DNA from: Opitutaceae bacterium
Lineage (GTDB): Bacteria > Verrucomicrobiota > Verrucomicrobiia > Opitutales > Opitutaceae
Assembly (NCBI GenBank): GCA_005792355.1
Contig: SXSC01000256.1
Span: 1 to 64,000 of the forward strand
Reading direction: 5' to 3'
DNA length: 64,000 nucleotides
The position numbers and the translations under genes were made by a program. Within the stretch, counting starts at the first letter, position 1. Each line of letters begins with the position of its first letter. A model generated the notes under the pieces. It ran no database searches. It was not told the DNA's origin and saw nothing but the letters and a program-made list of their open reading frames with translations. This document shows, one piece after another, positions 49,456 to 57,084 of the stretch.

Positions 49456-49542
49456 GAGTCCGGTCCGAGGCCGGAGTGAAGGAGGGACGCGTCGTGGAGA
49501 GGCTCTGCCCAAGGCAGGGCTATTTCAATCAGGACGTCGGTA

Positions 49543-50349
49543 TCAGCTCCGCCCGCGCTGCGCGGCGCCGCCGGGCGGCAGCCTTTGGCCGGCGGTGAGG
49601 CCGCCGTCGACGAGGAGATCGGCGCCGGTGATGAAGGCGGCATGCTCGGAGGCAAGAAAGACAACCGCGGGCGCGACGTCAGCTCCGGTGCCAGCGCGGC
49701 CGAGTGGCGTGCGCTCGTGCGGCGGGATGCGGCTGAAAACGGCGCGGAGGCGGGCATCCTTGACGATGTCGGTCGCGATCGCGCCCGGCGAGACGCTGTT
49801 CACGCGGACGCCGTGCCGCCCCAGCTCGAGCGCGAGCCCGCGGGTGAGGAGATTGATGCCCGCCTTCGAGGCGGAGTATCCCACCTTGTGGTCGCCGGAG
49901 AGCGTCGCGGAAATCGAGGAGATGTTGACGATGCTGCCCGCCCCTTGCGCGACCATCCGCCGGCCGGCGGCGCGGCAGAAGAGGAAGTAGCCTTTCAGGT
50001 TCACCGTCATCATGCGGTCCCATTCGGCCTCGGAAAGATCGAGCGCGGGCTTGAGCGTGGCGACGGCGGCATTGTTGACGAGGAGATCGAGCCGCCCCCA
50101 GGCCTTGACGACAGCGGCGACCGCTCGGTCGACATCGCGGGCGCGGGACGCGTCACCGGGCAGGGCCAGCGCACGGCCCCCGGTCCGGCGGATGGCGTCC
50201 GCGGTCTTCCGCACTCCGGTACGATCCAGGTCGAAGCACGCCACCGCGGCTCCGGAAGCGGCGAGCGCGAGTGCGGTGGCCCGGCCGATGCCGCGGCGGC
50301 TGCCGGCGCCGGTGACGAGGGCAGTGCGCCCCGTGAGGTCGATGTGCAT
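49543..50349 (-). CDS. Short-chain dehydrogenase/reductase
   Basis: A 268-aa classical SDR. The cofactor motif is TALVTGAGSRRGIGRATALA (one extra residue in the glycine loop), NNAAVATLKP, catalytic Ser in NISSISATLSG and the YxxxK motif in VGYSASKAGINLL. The C-terminal tail VDGGLTAGQ is normal. An acidic FDLDR after strand 2 favours NAD+. Located with the dehydratase and aldolase, it may oxidise L-rhamnose/fucose or 2-keto-3-deoxy-rhamnonate (inference). Bases 50350-50524 after its start hold no clear gene. Confidence 0.9.
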   Translation of the reverse strand: MHIDLTGRTALVTGAGSRRGIGRATALALAASGAAVACFDLDRTGVRKTADAIRRTGGRALALPGDASRARDVDRAVAAVVKAWGRLDLLVNNAAVATLKPALDLSEAEWDRMMTVNLKGYFLFCRAAGRRMVAQGAGSIVNISSISATLSGDHKVGYSASKAGINLLTRGLALELGRHGVRVNSVSPGAIATDIVKDARLRAVFSRIPPHERTPLGRAGTGADVAPAVVFLASEHAAFITGADLLVDGGLTAGQRLPPGGAAQRGRS

Positions 50350-50524
50350 GAAGGAATACGCGGGACGTGAGTCGAGGGACGACGCGGTGGGGCGGGAGTT
50401 CAGTTCACTTCCGCCGTCGGCCGGACGTTCCAGGTCGGCTCGCCCTCGAGCGGAACGCGGTCTTTGGAGGCGAAGAAGGGAACGCGGCCGGCCAGGAAGC
50501 TGGAAAGTGTCGCATAACTCCGGC

Positions 50525-52009
50525 CTAGCGCGAGAGGGCGGGATCGCCCAGCGTCTTGGGAATGGTCACCATGTCCGCGTTCCAGAAATTGGCGGACTTC
50601 GAGTAGGGACCGTTTACTTCGGCGTACAGGCCGCGCATGGTCGCCAGGAAACGGCTGGCGACCTCGGGGTAGACGTCCTTGAGGTTCCATTGCTCGTTCT
50701 GGTCGATGTCCAGGTCGTAAAGCTCCACCCGCTCGAACGAGGTGTTGCAGTGAAATTTCCAGCGGCCATCGCGCAGGGCCAGGCCCGGGGCCTCCATCTT
50801 GACGTCATTGCGGAGCGTGACGCCGCCCTCAAATTCCCAGTACAGCGGCCGCGGCCGTTGCGCGGTGCCGCCGCGGAGCACGGGCCTGAGGTCGATGCCA
50901 TCGAAGGGACGGGTCGGATCGGGTTTCGAGTCGGTCGCGGTGGTGAAGGTCGTCATGAGGTCCGCGGTCCACGCGACTTCGCGGCTGTCGCGACCGGGCT
51001 CAGTGACTCCCGGCCAGCGGACGATGCCGGGCACGCGGATGCCGCCGTCATAGATGAAATGCTTGCCGCCGCGCAGGCCCCCGTTGGAGCCGCGGGCGCG
51101 GTCGCTCCACGGGATCAGGTGCGGTTCGGCGCCATTGTCGCTCGAGAAGACGACGATGGTGTGGTCCGTGAGCCCGTGCTCGTCGAGGTAGCGCAGCAGG
51201 CGGCCGTATTGTTCGTCCATCTGCGTGATGGTGCCGTAAAAGTACTGCTCGGATTCGGAGCGGTCGGCGTACATCTCGCGGTACTTGGGCGCGCAGAAGA
51301 CCTCCTGGTGCGGCGCGAACGACCAGAGGCTGACGAAGAACGGCCGGGACGGGTCCTTCTCGATGAAGTCGATCACTTCGTCGACGTAGACCTCGGCCGA
51401 CCAGCGACCCTCCGTCGTGATCGGCTTGCCGTTTCGCCGCCAGTTCGCGCTGAAGTAACTGCCGTGACGGGCGCCGGAGAGGAGAAGGGAGTGATCATAG
51501 CCGTAGTCCTCGGGTCGGGGCTCGTTCTTCCGGTCGGGGAAACTGATGTGCCACTTGCCCACATGGGCCGTCCGGTATCCGGCCTCGCGCATCATGCGCG
51601 GCATCATCGGCTCGTCGGTCGGCACATGGTGGAAGGCGATGGTGCGATCGGGGCTATCGTTGATGAGCTTCTTCATCCCGAACCGGTTTTGGATGCGCCC
51701 GGTCAGGAGGCCGGCGCGCGACGGCGAGCAGATGGGGGCGGTGACGTAGAACTGGGTTAGTCGCATGCCGGTCGCGGCCAGGCGGTCGATGGCGGGCGTG
51801 CGGAGGAAGGCATGCCCCTGCACCCCGAGGTCGCCCCAGCCCATGTCGTCTGCGTAGAGGATAATGACGTTGAGTGGGCGGCCGTCGGCGCCGCGGATCG
51901 GATGCGGGCCCTGCGTCTGGGCGAGCCCGGCTCCGGCGAAGGCCAGCGTGGCCCCTCCGAGCAAGAGGGCGGCGATGGTGCGGGTCAAGGAAGCGGAACG
52001 AGGGCTCAT
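50525..52009 (-). CDS. Secreted type I sulfatase (CSPSR)
   Basis: A 494-aa sulfatase. Signal peptide ~1-30; metal Asp54/55 in IILYADDMGWGDLGVQGHAF; active-site Cys94 in APICSPSRAGLLTGRIQNRF; VGKWHISFPDRKNEPRPEDY; VVFSSDNGAEPHLIPW. Complete to the C-terminus. The start Met directly precedes the signal peptide; the longer frame upstream is noise. It stands alone on the minus strand with a candidate operator 112 bp upstream. Confidence 0.92.
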   Translation of the reverse strand: MSPRSASLTRTIAALLLGGATLAFAGAGLAQTQGPHPIRGADGRPLNVIILYADDMGWGDLGVQGHAFLRTPAIDRLAATGMRLTQFYVTAPICSPSRAGLLTGRIQNRFGMKKLINDSPDRTIAFHHVPTDEPMMPRMMREAGYRTAHVGKWHISFPDRKNEPRPEDYGYDHSLLLSGARHGSYFSANWRRNGKPITTEGRWSAEVYVDEVIDFIEKDPSRPFFVSLWSFAPHQEVFCAPKYREMYADRSESEQYFYGTITQMDEQYGRLLRYLDEHGLTDHTIVVFSSDNGAEPHLIPWSDRARGSNGGLRGGKHFIYDGGIRVPGIVRWPGVTEPGRDSREVAWTADLMTTFTTATDSKPDPTRPFDGIDLRPVLRGGTAQRPRPLYWEFEGGVTLRNDVKMEAPGLALRDGRWKFHCNTSFERVELYDLDIDQNEQWNLKDVYPEVASRFLATMRGLYAEVNGPYSKSANFWNADMVTIPKTLGDPALSR

Positions 52010-52116
52010 CCTGGGGTGGGGGCCGGAGTTGGAATCGACGCGGCGAACGTGGAGAATTTTACGGCAAGGCGACGTCGCAACGGGAGCAATCACCGAACCG
52101 CTCCGCGACCGGAGAA

Positions 52117-52136
52117 GGTAGTCTAATTTGGACCGC
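52117..52136. promoter_or_regulatory. Candidate operator containing GTCTAATTTGGAC
   Basis: An imperfect 13-bp palindrome (52121-52133) ends in TTTGGACCGC, a TTTRGACYGC match also found at 49446-49455 and 53673-53682. It lies between the sulfatase start and the stop of the LamG/DUF1961 gene, in otherwise GC-rich sequence. Confidence 0.35.
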
Positions 52137-52143
52137 GCGTCGC

Positions 52144-53589
52144 CTATTTGGCGTTTGGCCGCAGCGCCGAGACGCGCAGGTTGCGGTATCGGCAGGCGGA
52201 CCATTGCATCTGGCGGAATCCGATCCTGCCGGCGCCCCAGACCGGGCCCGCGCGCGCGCCGTCATCGGTGAAGTCGATGATGATCTCGCCGTCCACCGCC
52301 ATGCGCAGCCGCGCTCCCTCCTTGAGCAGAGCGGCGCGATGCGACCGCCCGGTGCCTCCCGCGGGCAGCGCGACAGGACCGTTGGCGAGGAGGAAGAAGC
52401 CGCTGTTTTTCCGCAGGTTCGCGACCGCCCGCGGCTCGGCCGGGGCATTGGCGAAATACGAGATGTGGTAGCTGTCGATGTCGCCGTGGGTGTAGTCGAT
52501 GAACGTGCCGTCGCGCGCTTTCAGGATCGGATCAAAGATGTCCCGGCCGCCGTGGCCACGGGCGCCGAAAAAAAGAATGTTGAGCCCGTGCTCGCTCAGC
52601 ACCTCGAACTCGAACTCGACGAGCATCCGGTCGGGGAAATCGCCGCGCGGCCAGAAAACCAGGTGTCCGTTGGGCCCGTCGGGCCGCTGCGATTTCAATT
52701 CCATCCAGCCATCGCGGAAGCGAATCTCTCCGGGGCCTTCGAGGACCCAGTCCGCGACATCGGCGGGCTCCGCCAAGCGGCGGACATAGATCTCGGATCC
52801 GCGGACCGACTCCGGATCCAACTTCCCGTAGCCGGCGACGCCCAGCAGGCGGTCGAGCTGGCCCCACTGCGCGTCACCCACCAGCGATCGCAGGTCGGCC
52901 TCTGGGATTGGCGCGGTTGCGACCCGCACGTCCGCGAGTGCGAAACGCCCGCCGGGACGGAGCATGAGCCGGTCGGCCGACGGATTGCTCCAGAGCGCGA
53001 TCCGTGTGCCGCGGATATGGTAGGGAGTGCCGTTGAGGTAGGCGTTGCACTCTCCGGCGCGGGCATCCCAGTTGATCGCCACGTGATGCCACGCCGGGCC
53101 CGGCCACTCGGGCAGGAGCACGCGGATCAGGCGATCGAACTGGATGCCCTTGCGCGTCCCCGCGGCTCCCTGGGTGACGGTGTCTTTCCGCTGTCCCCAG
53201 CCGACGTACAGATTGATCGAGGCCTGCTCGGTAACGAAGCTCACGCTGAGCACTCCGGGCAGCTCGAGCAAGACCTGCTCAGACTCCGCGGTCGCCGCGC
53301 CGCTCTGGTAGGCGCGATCGGTGCGGAACCAGAACGCCAGCGATCCCCGGTTGCCAATGGGCGACGTGAGGCGCGCGGCCAGCGTCACGGGATCCCCGGC
53401 ATCAAAGCCCGGGATGCCGGCGCGTGGACCGGCCACGGGGCGCAACGGCAGGTCCGGCGCGGTGGCGAGGGTCGCGCCCGCGACAACGAGATCCTTCGGC
53501 GGCGTGATCGCGGCCGGCAGCGTGGCGGCGATCAGAAAGATGCCGACGAGGCGAAACCACCAGCGATCGGGCGCGGCGCGGTTGGTCAT
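52144..53589 (-). CDS. Secreted LamG-like plus DUF1961 protein
   Basis: A 481-aa protein with signal peptide (WWFRLVGIFLIAATLPAAIT). The N-terminal half (about 50-230) is a LamG/concanavalin-like module: NRGSLAFWFRTDRAY, WHHVAINWDARAGECNAYLN. The C-terminal half (about 270-480) is DUF1961-like: YTHGDIDSYHISYFANAPAE, VANLRKNSGFFLLANGP, IGFRQMQWSACRYRNLRV. This pair is common in PVC and Bacteroidetes polysaccharide loci; it binds or cleaves polysaccharide, activity not assignable. Divergent from the next sulfatase. Confidence 0.78.
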   Translation of the reverse strand: MTNRAAPDRWWFRLVGIFLIAATLPAAITPPKDLVVAGATLATAPDLPLRPVAGPRAGIPGFDAGDPVTLAARLTSPIGNRGSLAFWFRTDRAYQSGAATAESEQVLLELPGVLSVSFVTEQASINLYVGWGQRKDTVTQGAAGTRKGIQFDRLIRVLLPEWPGPAWHHVAINWDARAGECNAYLNGTPYHIRGTRIALWSNPSADRLMLRPGGRFALADVRVATAPIPEADLRSLVGDAQWGQLDRLLGVAGYGKLDPESVRGSEIYVRRLAEPADVADWVLEGPGEIRFRDGWMELKSQRPDGPNGHLVFWPRGDFPDRMLVEFEFEVLSEHGLNILFFGARGHGGRDIFDPILKARDGTFIDYTHGDIDSYHISYFANAPAEPRAVANLRKNSGFFLLANGPVALPAGGTGRSHRAALLKEGARLRMAVDGEIIIDFTDDGARAGPVWGAGRIGFRQMQWSACRYRNLRVSALRPNAK

Positions 53590-53662
53590 GACGAAAAGAT
53601 GAGGCAGAGGACGACGGCGGGCGCGAGCCCTCTGCGCACGGCCGCCGCCAACGGCGCGCCCA

Positions 53663-53682
53663 AGTCCTTATTTTTAGACCGC
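53663..53682. promoter_or_regulatory. Candidate operator AGTC-N9-AGACCGC
   Basis: AT-rich AGTCCTTATTTTTAGACCGC sits in the 226-bp divergent region between the DUF1961 gene and the next sulfatase. It matches the site at 49436-49455 in 13 of 20 positions, including TTTAGACYGC and the same GTC-N10-GAC spacing. Confidence 0.4.
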
Positions 53683-53815
53683 CGGGAAGCGCGGGTGCTT
53701 GCCGCCATTGCATGGGACTCCCGGCACGGCAGGGTGGCACCGAGCTCTCTTCCCGCGGAGCCCCCACTTCGTTCAACCGCCTCGTTTTCTGCACGCGGAT
53801 CGACCCCCACGCCCC

Positions 53816-55309
53816 ATGTGCCGAAGCCCGCTCTTTTTCCTGGTCCCAGTCCTCGCGTTTTCAGTTGTTACCGCCGCGCCGGACGCAAAACGGCCCAACG
53901 TCCTCTTCATCGCGCTCGACGACCAGAACGACTGGATCGGCGCGCTGGGCGGCCACCCGCTGGTGCGGACGCCGAACATCGACCGGCTCGCGCGCCGCGG
54001 CACGGTCTTCCTCAACGCGCACTGCCAGGCGCCGCTGTGCAATCCGTCGCGCACGAGCGTGATGCTCGGTGTCCGCCCGACCACGAGCGGCGTGTACGGG
54101 CTTGCCCCGTGGTTTCGTACGGTGCCGGCCGTCCGGGAGCGGGTCACGCTGCCCCAGCATTTCCGGGCGAACGGCTATGCCACGTTCGTGACGGGAAAGA
54201 TCTACCACGACGAGTGGGGCCCCGAGTCGCTGCGGTCGGAGTTCGAAGTGCTGGGTCCGGCCGGCGGCGCGCGCGAGCTGGGAGTGAAGCCCGCGCGGAA
54301 ACTGATCCCTCCGACACCGATGGGAAACCATCCCTTGATGGACTGGGGCGCCTTTCCGCATCGTGACGACGAGCGGGGCGACTACCCGGTGGCGACCTGG
54401 GCGGCGGAACGGTTGCGGACGATGCCGGCCGACCGGCCGTTCTTCCTCGCGGCCGGCATTTTCCTCCCGCACGTTCCATGTTACGCGCCGCCGGTGTGGT
54501 TCGCGCCTTATCCCGACGACGATTCCGTGCTGCCTCCCTATCTGGCCGGCGACCGGGACGACACGCCGCGGTTCTCCTGGGCCTTGCACTGGGAGCTGCC
54601 GGAACCGCGGCTCAAATGGCTGCGCGAGAACCGCCAGTGGCGCAACCTCGTGCGCTCGTACCTGGCGAGTGTCAGCTACGCCGATGCGCAGATCGGACGG
54701 ATCCTCGATGCGCTCGAAGCCAGTGATCACGCGGACAACACGATCGTCGTGCTCTGGGGCGACAACGGGTGGCACTTGGGCGAGAAGGACATCACCGGCA
54801 AGAACACCCTCTGGGAGCGATCCACCCGCGTGCCGCTGATTTTCGCCGGCCCCGGCGTGGTCCCGGGCGGACGTTGCACGCAGCCGGCCGAGCTCCTGGA
54901 CATCTATCCCACGCTGGCTGAGCTGTGCAGGCTTTCGGCGCGGCTCGATCTGGAAGGACTGAGTCTCGGTGCCCAGCTGCGCACGGCCGGCACCCGCCGG
55001 GAGCGACCCGCGCTCACGACCCACAATCCCGGCAACCATGCCGTCCGTTCGGAGCGTTATCGCTACATCCGCTATGCCGACGGCTCCGAGGAGCTCTACG
55101 ATCTTCAATCCGATCCCAACGAATGGGAGAACCTCGCGGGACGACGTGAGCAAGCGACGGTCGTGGCCGAGCACCGCAAATGGCTGCCGAAGACCGAGGC
55201 GGAGTTCGCGCCCGGCAGCGCGCTGCGCATCCTCAGCTACGATCCCGTCAGCGGCGATTTCGTCTGGGAGGGAAAGCGATTCCGGAGGGATTCGCCGATT
55301 CCCGAATAG
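53816..55309 (+). CDS. Secreted type I sulfatase, iduronate-2-sulfatase-like (CNPSR)
   Basis: A 497-aa sulfatase. Signal peptide ~1-21; metal site FIALDDQNDWIGALGGHPLV (Asp35/36), active-site Cys75 in CQAPLCNPSRTSVMLG, then VTGKIYHDEW, AAGIFLPHVPCYAPPVWFAP and VLWGDNGWHLGEKD. The DDQNDW and CNPSR motifs and the C-terminal TTHNPGNHAVRSERYRYIRY are typical of the iduronate-2-sulfatase/S1 subgroup. It therefore probably acts on 2-O-sulfated uronic acid or a related residue (inference). Confidence 0.92.
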   Translation: MCRSPLFFLVPVLAFSVVTAAPDAKRPNVLFIALDDQNDWIGALGGHPLVRTPNIDRLARRGTVFLNAHCQAPLCNPSRTSVMLGVRPTTSGVYGLAPWFRTVPAVRERVTLPQHFRANGYATFVTGKIYHDEWGPESLRSEFEVLGPAGGARELGVKPARKLIPPTPMGNHPLMDWGAFPHRDDERGDYPVATWAAERLRTMPADRPFFLAAGIFLPHVPCYAPPVWFAPYPDDDSVLPPYLAGDRDDTPRFSWALHWELPEPRLKWLRENRQWRNLVRSYLASVSYADAQIGRILDALEASDHADNTIVVLWGDNGWHLGEKDITGKNTLWERSTRVPLIFAGPGVVPGGRCTQPAELLDIYPTLAELCRLSARLDLEGLSLGAQLRTAGTRRERPALTTHNPGNHAVRSERYRYIRYADGSEELYDLQSDPNEWENLAGRREQATVVAEHRKWLPKTEAEFAPGSALRILSYDPVSGDFVWEGKRFRRDSPIPE

Positions 55310-55328
55310 CCACTACCGACTGCGTGTA

Positions 55329-55351
55329 GGGCCGGCTCTCCGAGCCGGCCC
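55329..55351. terminator. Hairpin between convergent sulfatase genes
   Basis: A perfect 10-bp stem GGGCCGGCTC/GAGCCGGCCC with a 3-nt loop lies 20 nt after one sulfatase stop and 98 nt from the other. It is followed by GGGTTTGAT rather than a long T-tract. Its GTAGGGCC lead-in recalls the REP-like repeats at 3314 and 15166, so it may be repeat and terminator at once. Confidence 0.5.
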
Positions 55352-55448
55352 GGGTTTGATCAACGACTGCCCCGTCCTTCACGTCCGTTCGGAGAGAGGA
55401 TCCTATCAACCGAAATATCCGACCCTGCCACAACGCCCGCGCGAAGCT

Positions 55449-57062
55449 TCAGCGCGTCGATGCCGCCGCGGCTGGGTCGCGGGCGAGCGCGCGCACCGAG
55501 GCGCCGCGCCGCACTTCGTCGAGCAACCGCTGCAACTCCGCGACGCGGGCGGGCTCTGAGGCGAACAGGTTCCGGGTCTCGAGCGGGTCGTTGTCCATGT
55601 GGTAGAGCTGCCCGGTGGGTTCCCCCGCCGCGGGATTGACTGTCTTCGGCGACGAGAAGCCGCCCGATCCGCGTGATTCGACGAATTTCCAGGGGCCGCG
55701 GCGTACGGCGAAAACTCCATGGAGCGAGTGGTGGACCAGGAAAGGACGTGCGAAAGACTGCGACGACGGGTTCTTGAGCAGGGGCAGCAGCGAGAAGCTG
55801 TCGGGCGCCGCCTCCGCTGGCAGCGTCTGGCCCAGGACATCCGCCACCGTGGCGAAGACGTCGGTGAGTTCGACCGGCGTCGTGCAGACGGAACCCGGCT
55901 TTACGGCGGCGGGCCAGCGGATGATGAACGGCACGCGATGCCCGCCCTCGTAGATGTCCGCTTTCGTGCCGCGGAGGTTGCCGTTGCTGCGGTGTCCGAG
56001 GCGGTCCAGGCTCAGGCCGCGTTCGTGGGGCTTGTAGCCGGCAACGTCGTCCGCCTCGACGGGATTCCAGATGTGCCACAGCCCGCCGTTGTCCGAGGTG
56101 AGGACCACGATCGCGTTGTCGAGCTGGCCGTGGCGCCGAAGGGCGTCGGTGACGGCACCGACGAAGTCGTCGGTTTCGATCATGAAGTCGCCATAGACGC
56201 CGGCGGGGCTGCGTCCCACGTAGTGCTTGCTGGGCGCCAGCGGCACGTGCGGCGAGTTGAGCGGAAGATAGAGGAAGAGCGGCTTCGAGTCCGGTCGGCG
56301 GAAATGGCGGTCGATGTGCTCGACCGTGCGCTTCGTCAGTGTGGCCAGCACCTCCGTGCGATCGAACCCCGCGTCGCCGATGCCCGGCGAGAGGTTCTGC
56401 ATCTCGCGGCGGTCGTCCGCGACGAAACTGGGGAGCTCGATCAGGCACCGGTCGTTCTCGATCCAACTGTACGGTGCCATGTCGAGCGAACCGGCGATGC
56501 CGAAATACGTGTCGAAGCCGATCGTCGTCGGGCCAGCCGTAAGGCGTCGATGGGTGTCGACCTCCTCGCCGCTGCGAAATCCCTTGCGGGGTTGGAGCAT
56601 CAGGTCGCCGGTCAGCGGAGATCCATCGGGTCGGAGCCACTGCATGCCGAGGTGCCATTTGCCGAAGCAGGCGGTGGCGTAGCCCTGCGCGCGCAGGAAT
56701 GCGGCGAGGTTGGGGCGGTCCAGTTCGATCAGCGGTGGGGCGAAGCCATCGAGCACGCCCTCCTTCATCCGGGTGCGCCAGGCATACCGGCCGGTGAGCA
56801 GCCCGTAGCGGGTCGGGCTGCAGACCGCCGACGGGGTGTGCGCCTGCGTGAAACGCATGCCCTCGCCGGCAAGCGCGTCCATGTGCGGCGTGCGGATCAC
56901 CGAACCGGGCTGATAGCAGCCGGGGTCGCCCCAGCCCATGTCGTCGGCCAGGATGACGACGATGTGCGGCCGCGAGCCGGCGGTGGCAGCGCCGACGGGA
57001 AGCGCAGCGAGGCTGCAACCGAGGAGGACGGCGAGACGGGAAAGCAGGCCGATGGAGCGCAT
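55449..57062 (-). CDS. Secreted type I sulfatase, arylsulfatase A-like (CSPTR)
   Basis: A 537-aa sulfatase. Signal peptide ~1-28; metal Asp40/41 in VVILADDMGWGDPGCYQPGS, active-site Cys81 in PSAVCSPTRYGLLTGRYAWR, CFGKWHLGMQWLRPDG, LYLPLNSPHVPLAPSKHY, VLTSDNGGLWHIWNP. This CSPTRYGLLTGRYAWR/K block marks the arylsulfatase A-like S1 group of PVC bacteria. Third gene of a probable IclR-GH106-sulfatase operon, 22 bp after the rhamnosidase stop. Confidence 0.93.
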   Translation of the reverse strand: MRSIGLLSRLAVLLGCSLAALPVGAATAGSRPHIVVILADDMGWGDPGCYQPGSVIRTPHMDALAGEGMRFTQAHTPSAVCSPTRYGLLTGRYAWRTRMKEGVLDGFAPPLIELDRPNLAAFLRAQGYATACFGKWHLGMQWLRPDGSPLTGDLMLQPRKGFRSGEEVDTHRRLTAGPTTIGFDTYFGIAGSLDMAPYSWIENDRCLIELPSFVADDRREMQNLSPGIGDAGFDRTEVLATLTKRTVEHIDRHFRRPDSKPLFLYLPLNSPHVPLAPSKHYVGRSPAGVYGDFMIETDDFVGAVTDALRRHGQLDNAIVVLTSDNGGLWHIWNPVEADDVAGYKPHERGLSLDRLGHRSNGNLRGTKADIYEGGHRVPFIIRWPAAVKPGSVCTTPVELTDVFATVADVLGQTLPAEAAPDSFSLLPLLKNPSSQSFARPFLVHHSLHGVFAVRRGPWKFVESRGSGGFSSPKTVNPAAGEPTGQLYHMDNDPLETRNLFASEPARVAELQRLLDEVRRGASVRALARDPAAAASTR

Positions 57063-57084
57063 GGGAAAACAATCGTCGCGACGA

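Noticed and set aside
46645-49479. 944-codon plus-strand open frame
   Set aside because: Lies antisense to the GH67/GH20-like gene; composition is that of a shadow frame with no recognisable motif.
50400-50524. Short minus-strand frame ending VPLEGEPTWNVRPTAEVN after the sulfatase gene
   Set aside because: The wording looks protein-like, but only ~40 residues lie outside the sulfatase gene and no family could be recognised.
51874-54366. 830-codon plus-strand open frame spanning three genes
   Set aside because: Antisense to the DUF1961 and sulfatase genes and partly in another frame of the next sulfatase; no domain content.
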